Assembly (NCBI RefSeq): GCF_010550245.1
Contig: NZ_JAAGLU010000058.1
Coordinates: 1-38,090, forward strand
Reading direction: 5' to 3'
DNA: 38,090 nucleotides
DNA from: Streptomyces sp. SID12501
GTDB lineage: Bacteria > Actinomycetota > Actinomycetes > Streptomycetales > Streptomycetaceae
This document shows, piece after piece, positions 31,583 to 38,090 of this stretch. Each line of letters starts with the position of its first letter. Position 1 is the first letter of the stretch. The position numbers were made by a program, and so were the translations under genes. The notes under the pieces are model-generated. The model was not told the origin of the DNA, made no database searches, and saw only the letters and a program-made list of their open reading frames with translations.

Positions 31583-31622
31583 GGCTACAGACTTAAGCCT
31601 GCAATTTCCGGCGCATGACACT
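31583..31622. mobile_element. Solo IS630-type element end
   Basis: GGCTACAGACTTAAGCC is identical to the element end near position 190, and the next 23 bases (through GGCGCATGACACT) are similar. There is no transposase beside it, so only the terminal 40 bp of a related element remain, left by deletion or recombination that also removed the rest of repeat copy 2. Confidence 0.65.
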
Positions 31623-31732
31623 TGGTAATCATCGGCGGGAGCGATCCGTTCTGGTTCGGCCGGTCTCACGGAGAGCGAAGCCTTCCACCGTTGCCAGATC
31701 TCATCAACATTTCCAGGCTGTCTGATCGCTAA
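31623..31732. other. Non-coding remnant left of the IS5-type element
   Basis: About 110 bp with no ORF or recognisable signal. CAACATTT (31714-31721) is mirrored by AAATGTTG on the other side of the IS (32865-32872); if the IS were removed, this would be a short imperfect inverted repeat about 45 bp across. Confidence 0.3.
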
Positions 31733-32839
31733 CGGCCTCGGGGGAAATAGTGATCGTCCCGGTCGGGCCGTGACATGAGAAGGACCGCACGGGTTGAGTG
31801 AGTTGTGAAGCTGACCTGGGCCCGTGCGGTCTGTTCCCATCCTGCCCTGTCTGGTGTCTCTCGCGCACATTTCGGCGAGTTGTTTGCCGAGATCGCCGAA
31901 CCGTGGGAAGCCGCCCGGCAGTCCGCGCTGCGGGCAGCACGCGGCGGGGAGCGCAAGCGGGTGGAAGAGGGCGGCCCCAAGCCGAAGCTGGTCTTCTTCG
32001 ACCGGCTGCTCGTCACCCCGGTCCACCTGCGACACCAGCTGCCGCATGAGGTGCTCGCCGAGCTCTTCGAGGTGGACCGCTCCACCGTCTCCGAGGCGAT
32101 CCGGCAGCTCCGCCCGCTGCTGGGGGCCCGCGGCTTCGCGGTACCCGACCGGCCCGGCCTGCGGCTCAAGACACTGGAGGACGTCTTCGCCTATGCCGAA
32201 GCGGAAGGCGTCGAGATGCGGTTCGACGGTGCCGAGACACAGGTCAGGCGCCCGCAGGCCGGGCGCCCCGGACGCCGTGAGTTCGCCTCCGGCAAGCGCC
32301 GGCAGAACACCATCAAGACCACCACGTTCCGCGACGGCCAGGGCCGCATGCTGCTGTCCGGAGTGGTCCGCCCAGGCCGGATGCACGACCAGACCGCCGT
32401 CCGCACCGAGGGCATCGCCGAACAGTTCCGCAACCGGCCAGGCGTGAAGGCCCAGGTCGACTCCGGATACGCAGGGCTGGCCAAGGAGTTCCCCGGCCAG
32501 GTCAGCGCACCGCCGAAGAAGCCCAAGGACGAGGCATGCGATGGTGACAAGTACGCCTGGCTCGAGACGCGGCGGCGGCAGTCCTCGGCCCTGATCTGCG
32601 TGGAACACACCAACGCCGAGCTCCGCCAATGGACACCCCTGCGCCGGTTCACCGGACGCCGCGACGCTTACGCCGAGACCCATCTCGCGATCGCAGGCAT
32701 GATCTCCGACCGATCCGCACGACGGCCCACCGTCGGCGGACGAGCACCGAACTCGTCCTCGTCCTCGACGTGATCTGGTGATCACCCACCAGCGGAACCG
32801 CCAGGCCAGCACGTCCGAATCTCGTTTTCCCCGAGGCCG
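31733..32839 (+). mobile_element. Complete IS5-family element (1107 bp) with TAA target duplication
   Basis: The left end CGGCCTCGGGGGAAATAG and the right end (reverse complement CGGCCTCGGGGAAAACGAG) form imperfect terminal inverted repeats. TAA flanks both tips (31730-31732 and 32840-32842), the 3-bp TNA-type duplication of IS427/IS1031-like IS5 groups. One transposase fills the element. Confidence 0.88.
31805..32773 (+). CDS. IS5-family transposase (DDE_Tnp_4 type)
   Basis: A 322-aa transposase with an N-terminal HTH_Tnp_4-like segment (PVHLRHQLPHEVLAELFEVD then RSTVSEAIRQLRPLL, about residues 72-105) and a DDE nuclease domain. The likely triad is Asp in MRFDGAETQVRRP, Asp in AQVDSGYAGL and Glu in ICVEHTNAELRQW. 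GTG start. The last residues (APNSSSSST) are low complexity. The frame is uninterrupted and the element ends are intact, so it may be active. Confidence 0.88.
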   Translation: MKLTWARAVCSHPALSGVSRAHFGELFAEIAEPWEAARQSALRAARGGERKRVEEGGPKPKLVFFDRLLVTPVHLRHQLPHEVLAELFEVDRSTVSEAIRQLRPLLGARGFAVPDRPGLRLKTLEDVFAYAEAEGVEMRFDGAETQVRRPQAGRPGRREFASGKRRQNTIKTTTFRDGQGRMLLSGVVRPGRMHDQTAVRTEGIAEQFRNRPGVKAQVDSGYAGLAKEFPGQVSAPPKKPKDEACDGDKYAWLETRRRQSSALICVEHTNAELRQWTPLRRFTGRRDAYAETHLAIAGMISDRSARRPTVGGRAPNSSSSST

Positions 32840-32842
32840 TAA

Positions 32843-33035
32843 GTGTTGCCCCAAACCGTCGACAAATGTTGCTCGCTCTCACCTACGCAACCAGACGGCC
32901 GAGAACCGGCTCGCCCTCACTCCCCACGCTCTGCCCCTGCACCCGCCTCGTCGCTCCTGGTGGGGCACGGGTGCGCCCGTTGCTGCTCCATGCCGCAGTG
33001 GCGGACGGGCGACAGCGGGCTTGTTTGGGTACCTT
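32843..33035. other. Gene-free stretch between IS5 element and the 766-aa gene
   Basis: About 190 bp with no supported ORF. It follows the 3' end of the minus-strand gene and must contain its terminator, but I see no strong hairpin. Confidence 0.3.
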
Positions 33036-35336
33036 TCACCGCATCCAGTGTCCGTCGGTGCTCCACCCCAGGAAGCGCCGGGCGCGACCGCCGTCTGTTG
33101 TTCCGTCCCCGCCGAAAGTGCCGCCCTCGGCGACCAGCGTCAGGCCGGCCAGTGCGGGGGCCAGCCGGATCGCGACTTGGGCGGGGTGGCGGGCCGTCTC
33201 CTCGTTCAGGCCGGCGATGATCCGCCCCTGGTCCTCGGGCGGGCACAGGGACAGGTGGAACAGCATCTGGCGCCACGCGTAGGCAGCGTCCTTGATCGTG
33301 CCCAAGGGCCGTGTGTTGTGGTGCACACGGGCTGTCAGCCTGCACACGGTCACGAAGCAGCGGCGCGCCAGGTCGGCCCAGCCGGGCCGTGGGACGATGC
33401 CCACCCGGTGGACCAGCGTGGCCAGGTTGTGGGTGGTGAGGATCTGCGCCTGCTCGATCACCGTGCCGTTCGCAGCGGCCGACCAGGACCCTGACGTCGT
33501 CCCGGCGCGCTCGGTGCACAGCCGGGCGAAACCGGGAGAGGTGCGGGTGCGGTACGAACGGGTCAGGGCCGTTCCGGTCTTGGCGATCGCCAGGTTGCGG
33601 ATCGCCGCGTAGTCGATGCCGTAGTAGCGCTCGTACAGCGTGCCGCCGAGCAGTTCGCCCGCGATCCGCGCCGCCGTGAGGAACTTCGGGCTGAACGTGC
33701 CCATGAAGATGTCGGCGGCCAGCTCCTCCACGAACGGTGCGCCCAGGTCGCACTGGCGCTCGAGTTCGCCGAGCTCACGGACCAGTGGGTTGGGCAGGAG
33801 GGTGCCCGGGAAGGCCTGCACGGCCAGCTCGCCGAGCTGGCGCAGCACGGTGAGCGCGCCTTCGCCGTCCGCCTTGTTCAGCACCGCGGACCGCTGCCCG
33901 GACACGGCCCGTACCCAGGGCAGTTCCTCGACGCGCACCTGCCGTTCCAGGTTGAGCAGCAGCAGCGAGCGGCGGTCGCGAAACGCCCGGTAGTTCGCGG
34001 CCATCAGCACCCGCAGCGCCTCGTCGCGGTACGCCTGCGCGGTGGTGGCGGCGACCAACTGCGGTACCAGCTCGGCCAGGACCTCGGCGGACGGGATGAC
34101 GCCCCGCTCCACGAGCGTGCCGAGCGGTGCACTCAGCGCGAACTCGACCACCTGGCCGATCCTGGGCGGCACGGCAGCCGCGGCGGGCAGCCCTGTCTCC
34201 CGGCTCTCCTCCTCGGTCACCGCGCGAAGAAGCGGGGCGACATCGGGGACGCCTGTCTCCTGCGGGAGTACAGAGAGTCGGCGCAGCATCAGCTGGGCCA
34301 GGGCGTGGTGGGAGGGGCGCGCCGCCTGCTCGGCCTGGCTGCGGCGCAGGGCCGTGTGCCCGGCGGAGCCGGGCAGACCGCGCCGACGCACCATGGACTC
34401 CACCGCATGCCGCAGCAGACCGAGCCGGCGCGCGTCCAGCGGCCGTCCGACGACGATCTCCTCCAGCGCGCCGCGCAGAATGCCCAGGTTCTCCTGGGGA
34501 CTGCGATGTCTGGTACAGCGGGTGTGCTCCGCGGCGAGCAGCCGGTAGCGGCCGAGCAGAACCTCACCATGGGTCAACCAACCGGCATCCGGGGCTAGCT
34601 CGAGGACCCGGCCGTTGCGCGCCGTCCGCAGCCAGTGTATGAGCAGCTCGTCGCCGAACGGCTGCCACACGGCGAGCGCCTCGCGCTGGGTCTCGACAGC
34701 CTCGTTCGGGCGCCGCCGTATCAGGGTGCCGGCCGCGTCAGAGACGGTGTGCCGGTGGACGGCCGCGGTGACGTCCGGCACGGCCCCGTCCGCCGGGCGG
34801 GGCAGAAACCGCAGCCGGTCGGCGAACGGCTCCAGTTCCGCCGCGAGGTCCAGCGCCGCGTCCGTCTCCCCGTGCCGCACCAGCCACGCCATAGTGAGCA
34901 GCGCCGCCTCCTCCGGCACGCCGATCTCGTAGTGGCCGCTGTCCAACCGGGCCCACAGCCAGGCGAGTCCGGGCTCGGTCAGGCAGTGGGCGAAGAGCGC
35001 GCGCCGCTCGGCGGGCACGCCGAAACTCAGCGCGGCCTCGGTCTCGTACGGCTGGAGCGGACCGCCCGCGCTCGCGGTCCCGGTGGCAAAGCCGCCCCGC
35101 ACCACCTCAGGTGTCACCCAGGCCGGAAGCCCCGCGACCGGAGTACGTGAGCCGACCGTGAGCCGTCCCGCGGCCAAGCCCGCGGCCACCTCCCGCCAGC
35201 GCTGCCCCCGTACCTCGGCGCGGCGCCGGGTGTCGGCGTCCCCGTGGGTCAGCGCGGTCGTGAAGGCCTTGGCCAGTTGCACCGCCGCATAGGACGGGTT
35301 CGCGGTGAGGGGCTGCTGCTCAGCGTTGTCGTTCAT
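33036..35336 (-). CDS. Large protein of unknown function behind a tRNA-like leader
   Basis: A 766-aa Ala/Leu/Arg-rich, mostly helical protein (MNDNAEQQPLTANPSYAAVQ). I recall similar Streptomyces proteins annotated loosely as transcriptional regulators. No HTH, nuclease, ATPase or membrane motif is evident. Recognisable conserved-looking blocks are GSRTPVAGLPAWVTPEVVRGGFATG near the N-terminus, NYRAFRDRRSLLLLNLERQVR in the middle and TLYERYYGIDYAAIRNLAIAKTGTALTRSYRTRTSPGF toward the C-terminus. The ATG has no Shine-Dalgarno sequence; four bases upstream ends a full tRNA-like structure on the same strand. It lies in the island between IS elements; function unknown. Confidence 0.75.
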   Translation of the reverse strand: MNDNAEQQPLTANPSYAAVQLAKAFTTALTHGDADTRRRAEVRGQRWREVAAGLAAGRLTVGSRTPVAGLPAWVTPEVVRGGFATGTASAGGPLQPYETEAALSFGVPAERRALFAHCLTEPGLAWLWARLDSGHYEIGVPEEAALLTMAWLVRHGETDAALDLAAELEPFADRLRFLPRPADGAVPDVTAAVHRHTVSDAAGTLIRRRPNEAVETQREALAVWQPFGDELLIHWLRTARNGRVLELAPDAGWLTHGEVLLGRYRLLAAEHTRCTRHRSPQENLGILRGALEEIVVGRPLDARRLGLLRHAVESMVRRRGLPGSAGHTALRRSQAEQAARPSHHALAQLMLRRLSVLPQETGVPDVAPLLRAVTEEESRETGLPAAAAVPPRIGQVVEFALSAPLGTLVERGVIPSAEVLAELVPQLVAATTAQAYRDEALRVLMAANYRAFRDRRSLLLLNLERQVRVEELPWVRAVSGQRSAVLNKADGEGALTVLRQLGELAVQAFPGTLLPNPLVRELGELERQCDLGAPFVEELAADIFMGTFSPKFLTAARIAGELLGGTLYERYYGIDYAAIRNLAIAKTGTALTRSYRTRTSPGFARLCTERAGTTSGSWSAAANGTVIEQAQILTTHNLATLVHRVGIVPRPGWADLARRCFVTVCRLTARVHHNTRPLGTIKDAAYAWRQMLFHLSLCPPEDQGRIIAGLNEETARHPAQVAIRLAPALAGLTLVAEGGTFGGDGTTDGGRARRFLGWSTDGHWMR

Positions 35337-35339
35337 AAG

Positions 35340-35411
35340 CCGACGTGGCAGGTTCCGCCCCTGCGCCCTCCGGGTCCAGAGCCCGGTGCTCTACTGCTGA
35401 GCTACACGCCG
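35340..35411 (-). tRNA. tRNA-like cloverleaf (Gln, anticodon CUG), degenerate T and D loops
   Basis: The minus strand folds by hand into a complete 72-nt cloverleaf. The acceptor is CGGCGTG/CACGTCG (one G-U), the D stem GCTC/GAGC with 7-nt loop AGCAGTA, and the anticodon stem CCGGG/CCCGG with loop CTCTGGA (anticodon CUG). The variable loop is AGGGC and the T stem GCAGG/CCTGC. The T loop is GGCGGAA instead of TTCGANN, and the D loop has a single G instead of GG, so elbow contacts of a normal tRNA are missing. No CCA is encoded. It is either a tRNA pseudogene or a structured leader/processing signal for the gene starting four bases on. Confidence 0.65.
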
Positions 35412-35421
35412 ATGACCACCG

Positions 35422-35451
35422 AGGTTAGACGCTTGCATGCTCACCAATCAA
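35422..35451 (-). promoter_or_regulatory. Promoter for the tRNA-like leader and 766-aa gene
   Basis: On the minus strand TTGATT (-35, 35446-35451) and TAACCT (-10, 35422-35427) are separated by 18 bp. Initiation would fall about 3-6 bases before the tRNA-like 5' end, so the cloverleaf would be the first element of the transcript. Confidence 0.6.
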
Positions 35452-35600
35452 CCGGATTTCGGCAAGGCGCCACGGTGGCGACCAGCACGCCGATGAAAGT
35501 GAGCAGCAGCCATACCACCAGCCCGGGGCGGGCACCGGCGGCGACCTGGCTCCGTACTTCGCGGGTGACTGAATCGGCTGGTTCGGGGCCGGTGGGCGTG
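35441..35600 (-). pseudogene. Possible 3' remnant of a small membrane-protein gene
   Basis: The minus-strand frame ending at 35441 has good Streptomyces codon use and reads PADSVTREVRSQVAAGARPG followed by a membrane helix (LVVWLLLTFIGVLVATV). Upstream it runs into the IS1634-type transposase region, so its 5' end was probably lost to that insertion. The start and the left boundary are not definable. Confidence 0.35.
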
Positions 35601-35637
35601 CCTGTTGGAGTCGTGGCCGCGTTGGTGGGGTGTGACG

Positions 35638-36528
35638 ATGTCTTCCCGGTCCCCGCAGCCACGGACGATGCGTCCACGCATGGAATGCGTGGTCAACGCC
35701 GTGGTGGAGAAGCGTCTGGGCGCTCTGCCTGTCGCTGCCGAGTTTCTGCGCCGCCTGGATCTGGCCGGGACCGTCGACCGGTTGTGCCCGGGCCGGGACA
35801 GCGCTCATCTGACGCACGGCCAGGTCATCGAGACGCTGGTGACCAACCGGCTGACCGCGCCCGCCCCGCCGCGGCAGGTGGAGGACTGGGCGCGTGAGTG
35901 GGCGGTGGAGGAGGTCTTCGGCATCGAGCCGGAGCTGCTCAACGACGACCGCCTGGGCCGGTCTCTGGACGCCGTCGCCGAGCACCTGACGGAGCTCACC
36001 GACAGCATCGGGGCCCGCGAGATCGGCGAGTTCGGCATCGATGTGTCCACATGCCACCGGGACATGACCTCCATGTCGCTGCACGGCGCCCACCCGGCCG
36101 ACGACCAGGACGAGGACTATCCCCGTATCAAGCACGGGCATCCCAAGGACCGCCGCTACGACCTCAAGCAGATCCAGACCGGCCTCGCGGTGACCGGCGA
36201 CGGCGGCATCCCGCTGCTCTCCCGCGTCATCGACGGCGGAGCCGCGGAGATCTCCCAGATCACCGGCGCCATGAACGCTCTGCGCGCGATGGCCGGGCCG
36301 AAGGAGTTCCTGCTGATCGCGGACTCCAAGCTCGTCTCGTACCGCAACGTCACCGCGCTGATCAACGCCGGGAACGAGTCGAAGGCGTCCCGCATCGCCC
36401 GGGCCAAGACCGCCCCGTCTTTTGAGGACCAGTTCGCACGTCTCCCGGCTGAGTACAAAGAGCGCGCCCTCAAGGCACTCCAGCCCCGCAAGGAGGAAGG
36501 GTTCGTCTCGGCGGTCGTGCTCATGTAG
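35638..36528 (+). pseudogene. Truncated IS1634-family transposase
   Basis: About 296 aa of a transposase whose family is usually near 550 aa. It shows the DUF4277-like N-terminal domain (GALPVAAEFLRRLDLAGTVD; HLTHGQVIETLVTNRLTAP) and the first part of the DDE domain (IGEFGIDVSTCHRDMTSMSL, with Asp; LKQIQTGLAVTGDGGIPLL; FLLIADSKLVSYRNV, second Asp). The family sequence stops after AEYKERALKAL (about 36480); the remaining frame to the TAG is foreign. The distal part with the catalytic Glu is missing, so it is inactive. GGGGTG precedes the ATG at 35638. Confidence 0.75.
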
Positions 36529-36938
36529 GGCGGCGGCGTCGCCCTCCAGACTTCGGGCGGTGACTGACCCGCCTGCGGCGGACAGGCCCTCCTCACCTTC
36601 GAGCCGGTCGGCCGGACGGGCACGGATACGCACTACTCCGCGAACGGCTTCGTCTGCTCCTTGTGTCCCTTCGAGGCGAACGGAGCAGACGAGATGGCCG
36701 CCCTGCGGAAGGCCAACACCCCTGTGCTCGTGGGCACGATGACGACGATGACGATGTCCACCTCGCATGGTCGCACTCTCTCCCCGGAGGAGCTGAAGAT
36801 CGGCGAGACCAAGGCAGGTTGATCGTCACGTCGAGGTTCCATGGCCGGGGCCACACCTTTGATCATTTTCTGCATCGTGGAATAGAGAGAGAAATCGCGG
36901 ACTGGGGCGGGGTCCGCGAAGTCAGCGCCATCGGTATG
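36529..36938 (+). other. Chimeric remnant DNA at the right end of the island
   Basis: No intact gene. After the transposase fragment, the same frame reopens between TGA at 36565 and TGA at 36820-36822 with strong third-position GC. It reads CGGQALLTFEPVGRTGTDTH, then a CSLC motif and KANTPVLVGTMTTMTMS, which looks like the 3' part of a real gene I do not recognise. From 36823 to 36938 nothing is recognisable; the sequence is locally AT-richer (TTTGATCATTTTCTGC) up to the 14-bp junction repeat. Confidence 0.45.
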
Positions 36939-36952
36939 TCGTCCGGGGACGG
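36939..36952. repeat. Right 14-bp direct repeat at the island junction
   Basis: Second exact copy of TCGTCCGGGGACGG. Hydrolase coding sequence continues directly from it in the frame it has at the left junction (SSGDG, then MPAKRP). Confidence 0.7.
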
Positions 36953-37001
36953 GATGCCGGCGAAACGGCCGGAGCTGTCGCCGTACGACGATCTGTCATA
37001 A
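36939..37001 (+). pseudogene. Displaced 3' end of the SGNH hydrolase gene
   Basis: Reads SSGDGMPAKRPELSPYDDLS followed by TAA. SSGDG is the last native segment of the hydrolase at the left junction, and KRPEL-PY(E/D)DL is the C-terminal ending I expect for Streptomyces proteins of this family. Joining 27332 to 36953 restores one uninterrupted gene of about 260 codons. Confidence 0.8.
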
Positions 37002-37513
37002 CTGCGCGGATGACCTGCCGTCGCTTCGCACGACGGCCGTTCGTAGCTTCCTCCGAACAGGACCGTGGCGCCGGCCTGCACGAAGCGCCAGTTGAATCCG
37101 TCACCGGATTCTACTGATCAAGCCAAATGCCCAGGTCAGAGGGTCTTTATTGCTCCCCGTGGGGGCTCGTATCTCACATTCCTGTCACCGTTTGACGGCT
37201 CTATGGCGGGAGCGTTGTCGCCATTACGTTCGGCAACTAGCCAATGGTCCTCCCCATGGCCACCCTGATCTGCGAGCCTGTCGCGACTCGCCGCGGTAGG
37301 AGCTTCCGTCGATGGGTGTGGGCGGCCCGGCTGGAATGCCTGAGCCTTGACAGGCCCGTTGCTGCACAGCGGTCGTCGGCGATCGGGTGGGTATCCCCGA
37401 TCATGAGAGCCCTACCGTTGTGCTTGCCGGAAACCTCATCCATGCAGGTGAGGGTCTGTCTGAGGGGCAGGGTACTCGCGCGGCTGGTGGTCGCCCCGGC
37501 ATGATGGCCGGTC
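37002..37513. other. 512-bp stretch without supported genes
   Basis: Short ORFs are present but none has convincing codon use or a start signal. AT-richer patches occur (GGGTCTTTATTGCTCC near 37140; CATTACGTTCGGCAACTAGC near 37220). It probably held sequence downstream of the hydrolase before the IS events at the right edge. CTCCCCGTGGGGG (37152-37164) could form a small hairpin. Confidence 0.4.
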
Positions 37514-37966
37514 GTGCTGCTGCGACTGGCCTATCCGGGTGTGACGAACGTGTTCGCCCTGCTGCGCCTACTGCCGATGAGCGACCATGGCAAGGACGCC
37601 GAGATCCTCGCTCTTCGCCATCAGATCGGGGCACTGGAGCGCCAACCCGACGGCCGGAGAGTGCGGTTCACCCCGGGCGATCGCGCGTTCCTGGCAGCGT
37701 TGCCGCGCCGGTTGCCGACGGAAGTGCTGCGCGGGGCACGGCTGCTGGTGCGCCCGGACACTGTGCTGCACGGGCACCGTGACCTGGTCTCGCGCCGCCA
37801 CGCGGCCCGTTCCCGACCGGCGCATCCGCGTCCTGGGCGCGACGGCGCACCCGACCGCCTCCTGGCCGACACAAGCCGCGAAGAACCTCGTCATGGACCT
37901 CGATGACACCGGCTGCCGGGCACGGTTCCTCATCCGGGACCGCGACGGCAAGTTCCCCGCCCTGTA
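37514..37966 (+). pseudogene. Internally deleted integrase-type (rve) transposase
   Basis: The first 100 codons (LLRLAYPGVTNVFALLRLLP ... DTVLHGHRDLVSRRHAARSRP) match the start of a common Streptomyces integrase-core transposase (IS3/IS481-like). The frame then shifts by one at about 37818 and resumes with RRIRVLGATAHPTASWPTQA and RARFLIRDRDGKFPAL, which belongs to the middle of the DDE domain of the same family. About 100 codons between are missing, and the sequence is cut at 37966 by another IS. Inactive. Confidence 0.75.
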
Positions 37967-38090
37967 CTACAGCCTCAGATCTTGAGGTTGTGATCGGTTC
38001 TGCTCGGGTTGCCGCCAGGGGCGTAGGCGGGTGGGCAGGGGGTCGCCGCGCCGGTTGTAGTGGCTGATGGTGGCCCGGGTCTGGTGCAGG
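37967..38090 (-). CDS. C-terminal end of a second transposase (runs off window)
   Basis: The minus strand from the window edge reads LHQTRATISHYNRRGDPLPT, then RLRPWRQPEQN, ending at TAG (37967-37969). I take it as the C-terminus of an IS transposase, because it abuts the broken integrase in mid-domain and its last codons contain an imperfect palindrome (CCTCAGATCTTGAGG) likely to be part of the element end. The family is not certain from this fragment. Confidence 0.5.
   Translation of the reverse strand, partial: LHQTRATISHYNRRGDPLPTRLRPWRQPEQNRSQPQDLRL

Noticed and set aside
31127..32854. 575-codon minus-strand frame across repeat copy 2 and the IS5 element
   Set aside because: It crosses the IS boundary and is antisense to the transposase, so it cannot be an evolved gene.
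36633..36875. 80-codon minus-strand frame with a hydrophobic stretch
   Set aside because: The overlapping plus frame has much better third-position GC, so this is its shadow.
37065..37504. Two overlapping plus-strand frames of 67 and 86 codons
   Set aside because: No family resemblance, no ribosome-binding site and poor codon bias; left as non-coding.
1..38090. CRISPR array or rRNA genes
   Set aside because: No regularly spaced repeat-spacer pattern and no rRNA sequence seen. The 11-bp and CCTTGG repeats have no spacers.

Overview
The window is high-GC actinobacterial DNA and almost certainly Streptomyces. It has GTG/TTG starts, strong third-position GC, a bioB-bioA-bioD operon of Streptomyces type, a complete whiE-type spore-pigment cluster, a class F sortase locus and several Streptomyces-type insertion sequences. 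All calls come from reading the sequence; no database search was possible.

Left part (1-12.1 kb): the 5' part of an IS630-family transposase with its outer end at a CTAG site, a small unknown gene, the biotin operon bioBAD with overlapping starts and stops, a large LuxR-type regulator, a divergent secreted lipase, a SAM methyltransferase, a Fic/Doc-like toxin-antitoxin pair, and a MacB/LolCDE-type ABC exporter (ATPase plus FtsX-like permease). Next (12.4-14.9 kb): a repeat-containing secreted protein, a class F sortase and a secreted beta-helix protein.

Spore pigment (14.9-23.3 kb): an O-methyltransferase converges on a seven-gene minus-strand operon (SchA/CurD-like protein, cupin, KS-alpha, chain-length factor, ACP, aromatase/cyclase, TcmI-type cyclase). 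The operon is divergent from an FAD hydroxylase. Gene order and overlaps match whiE/cur/sch, in which a type II PKS builds an aromatic polyketide that is cyclised, hydroxylated and possibly methylated. A perfect 53-bp inverted repeat separates the convergent operons. GNAT, two coupled CNNM/CBS (HlyC/CorC) membrane proteins and an SGNH hydrolase follow.

Accessory island (about 27.33-36.94 kb): the SGNH hydrolase gene is cut. Its 3' end (in frame, ending PELSPYDDLS-stop) lies 9.6 kb downstream, with a 14-bp direct repeat at both junctions. The island holds a 167-bp direct repeat with a possible +1 frameshift site, a DUF5958-like gene, and a tightly coupled three-gene operon (radical SAM enzyme, PLP-fold aminotransferase-like protein, methyltransferase) that I cannot assign to a known pathway. 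It also holds an intact IS5-family element with TAA target duplication and a 766-aa protein of unknown function. The transcript of that protein appears to begin with a complete tRNA-like cloverleaf ending four bases before the start codon. A broken IS1634-type transposase completes the island. The right edge (37-38.1 kb) contains an internally deleted integrase-type transposase, itself interrupted by another IS.

The best candidates for an undescribed system are the radical SAM/PLP/methyltransferase cassette and the tRNA-like leader with its 766-aa gene.
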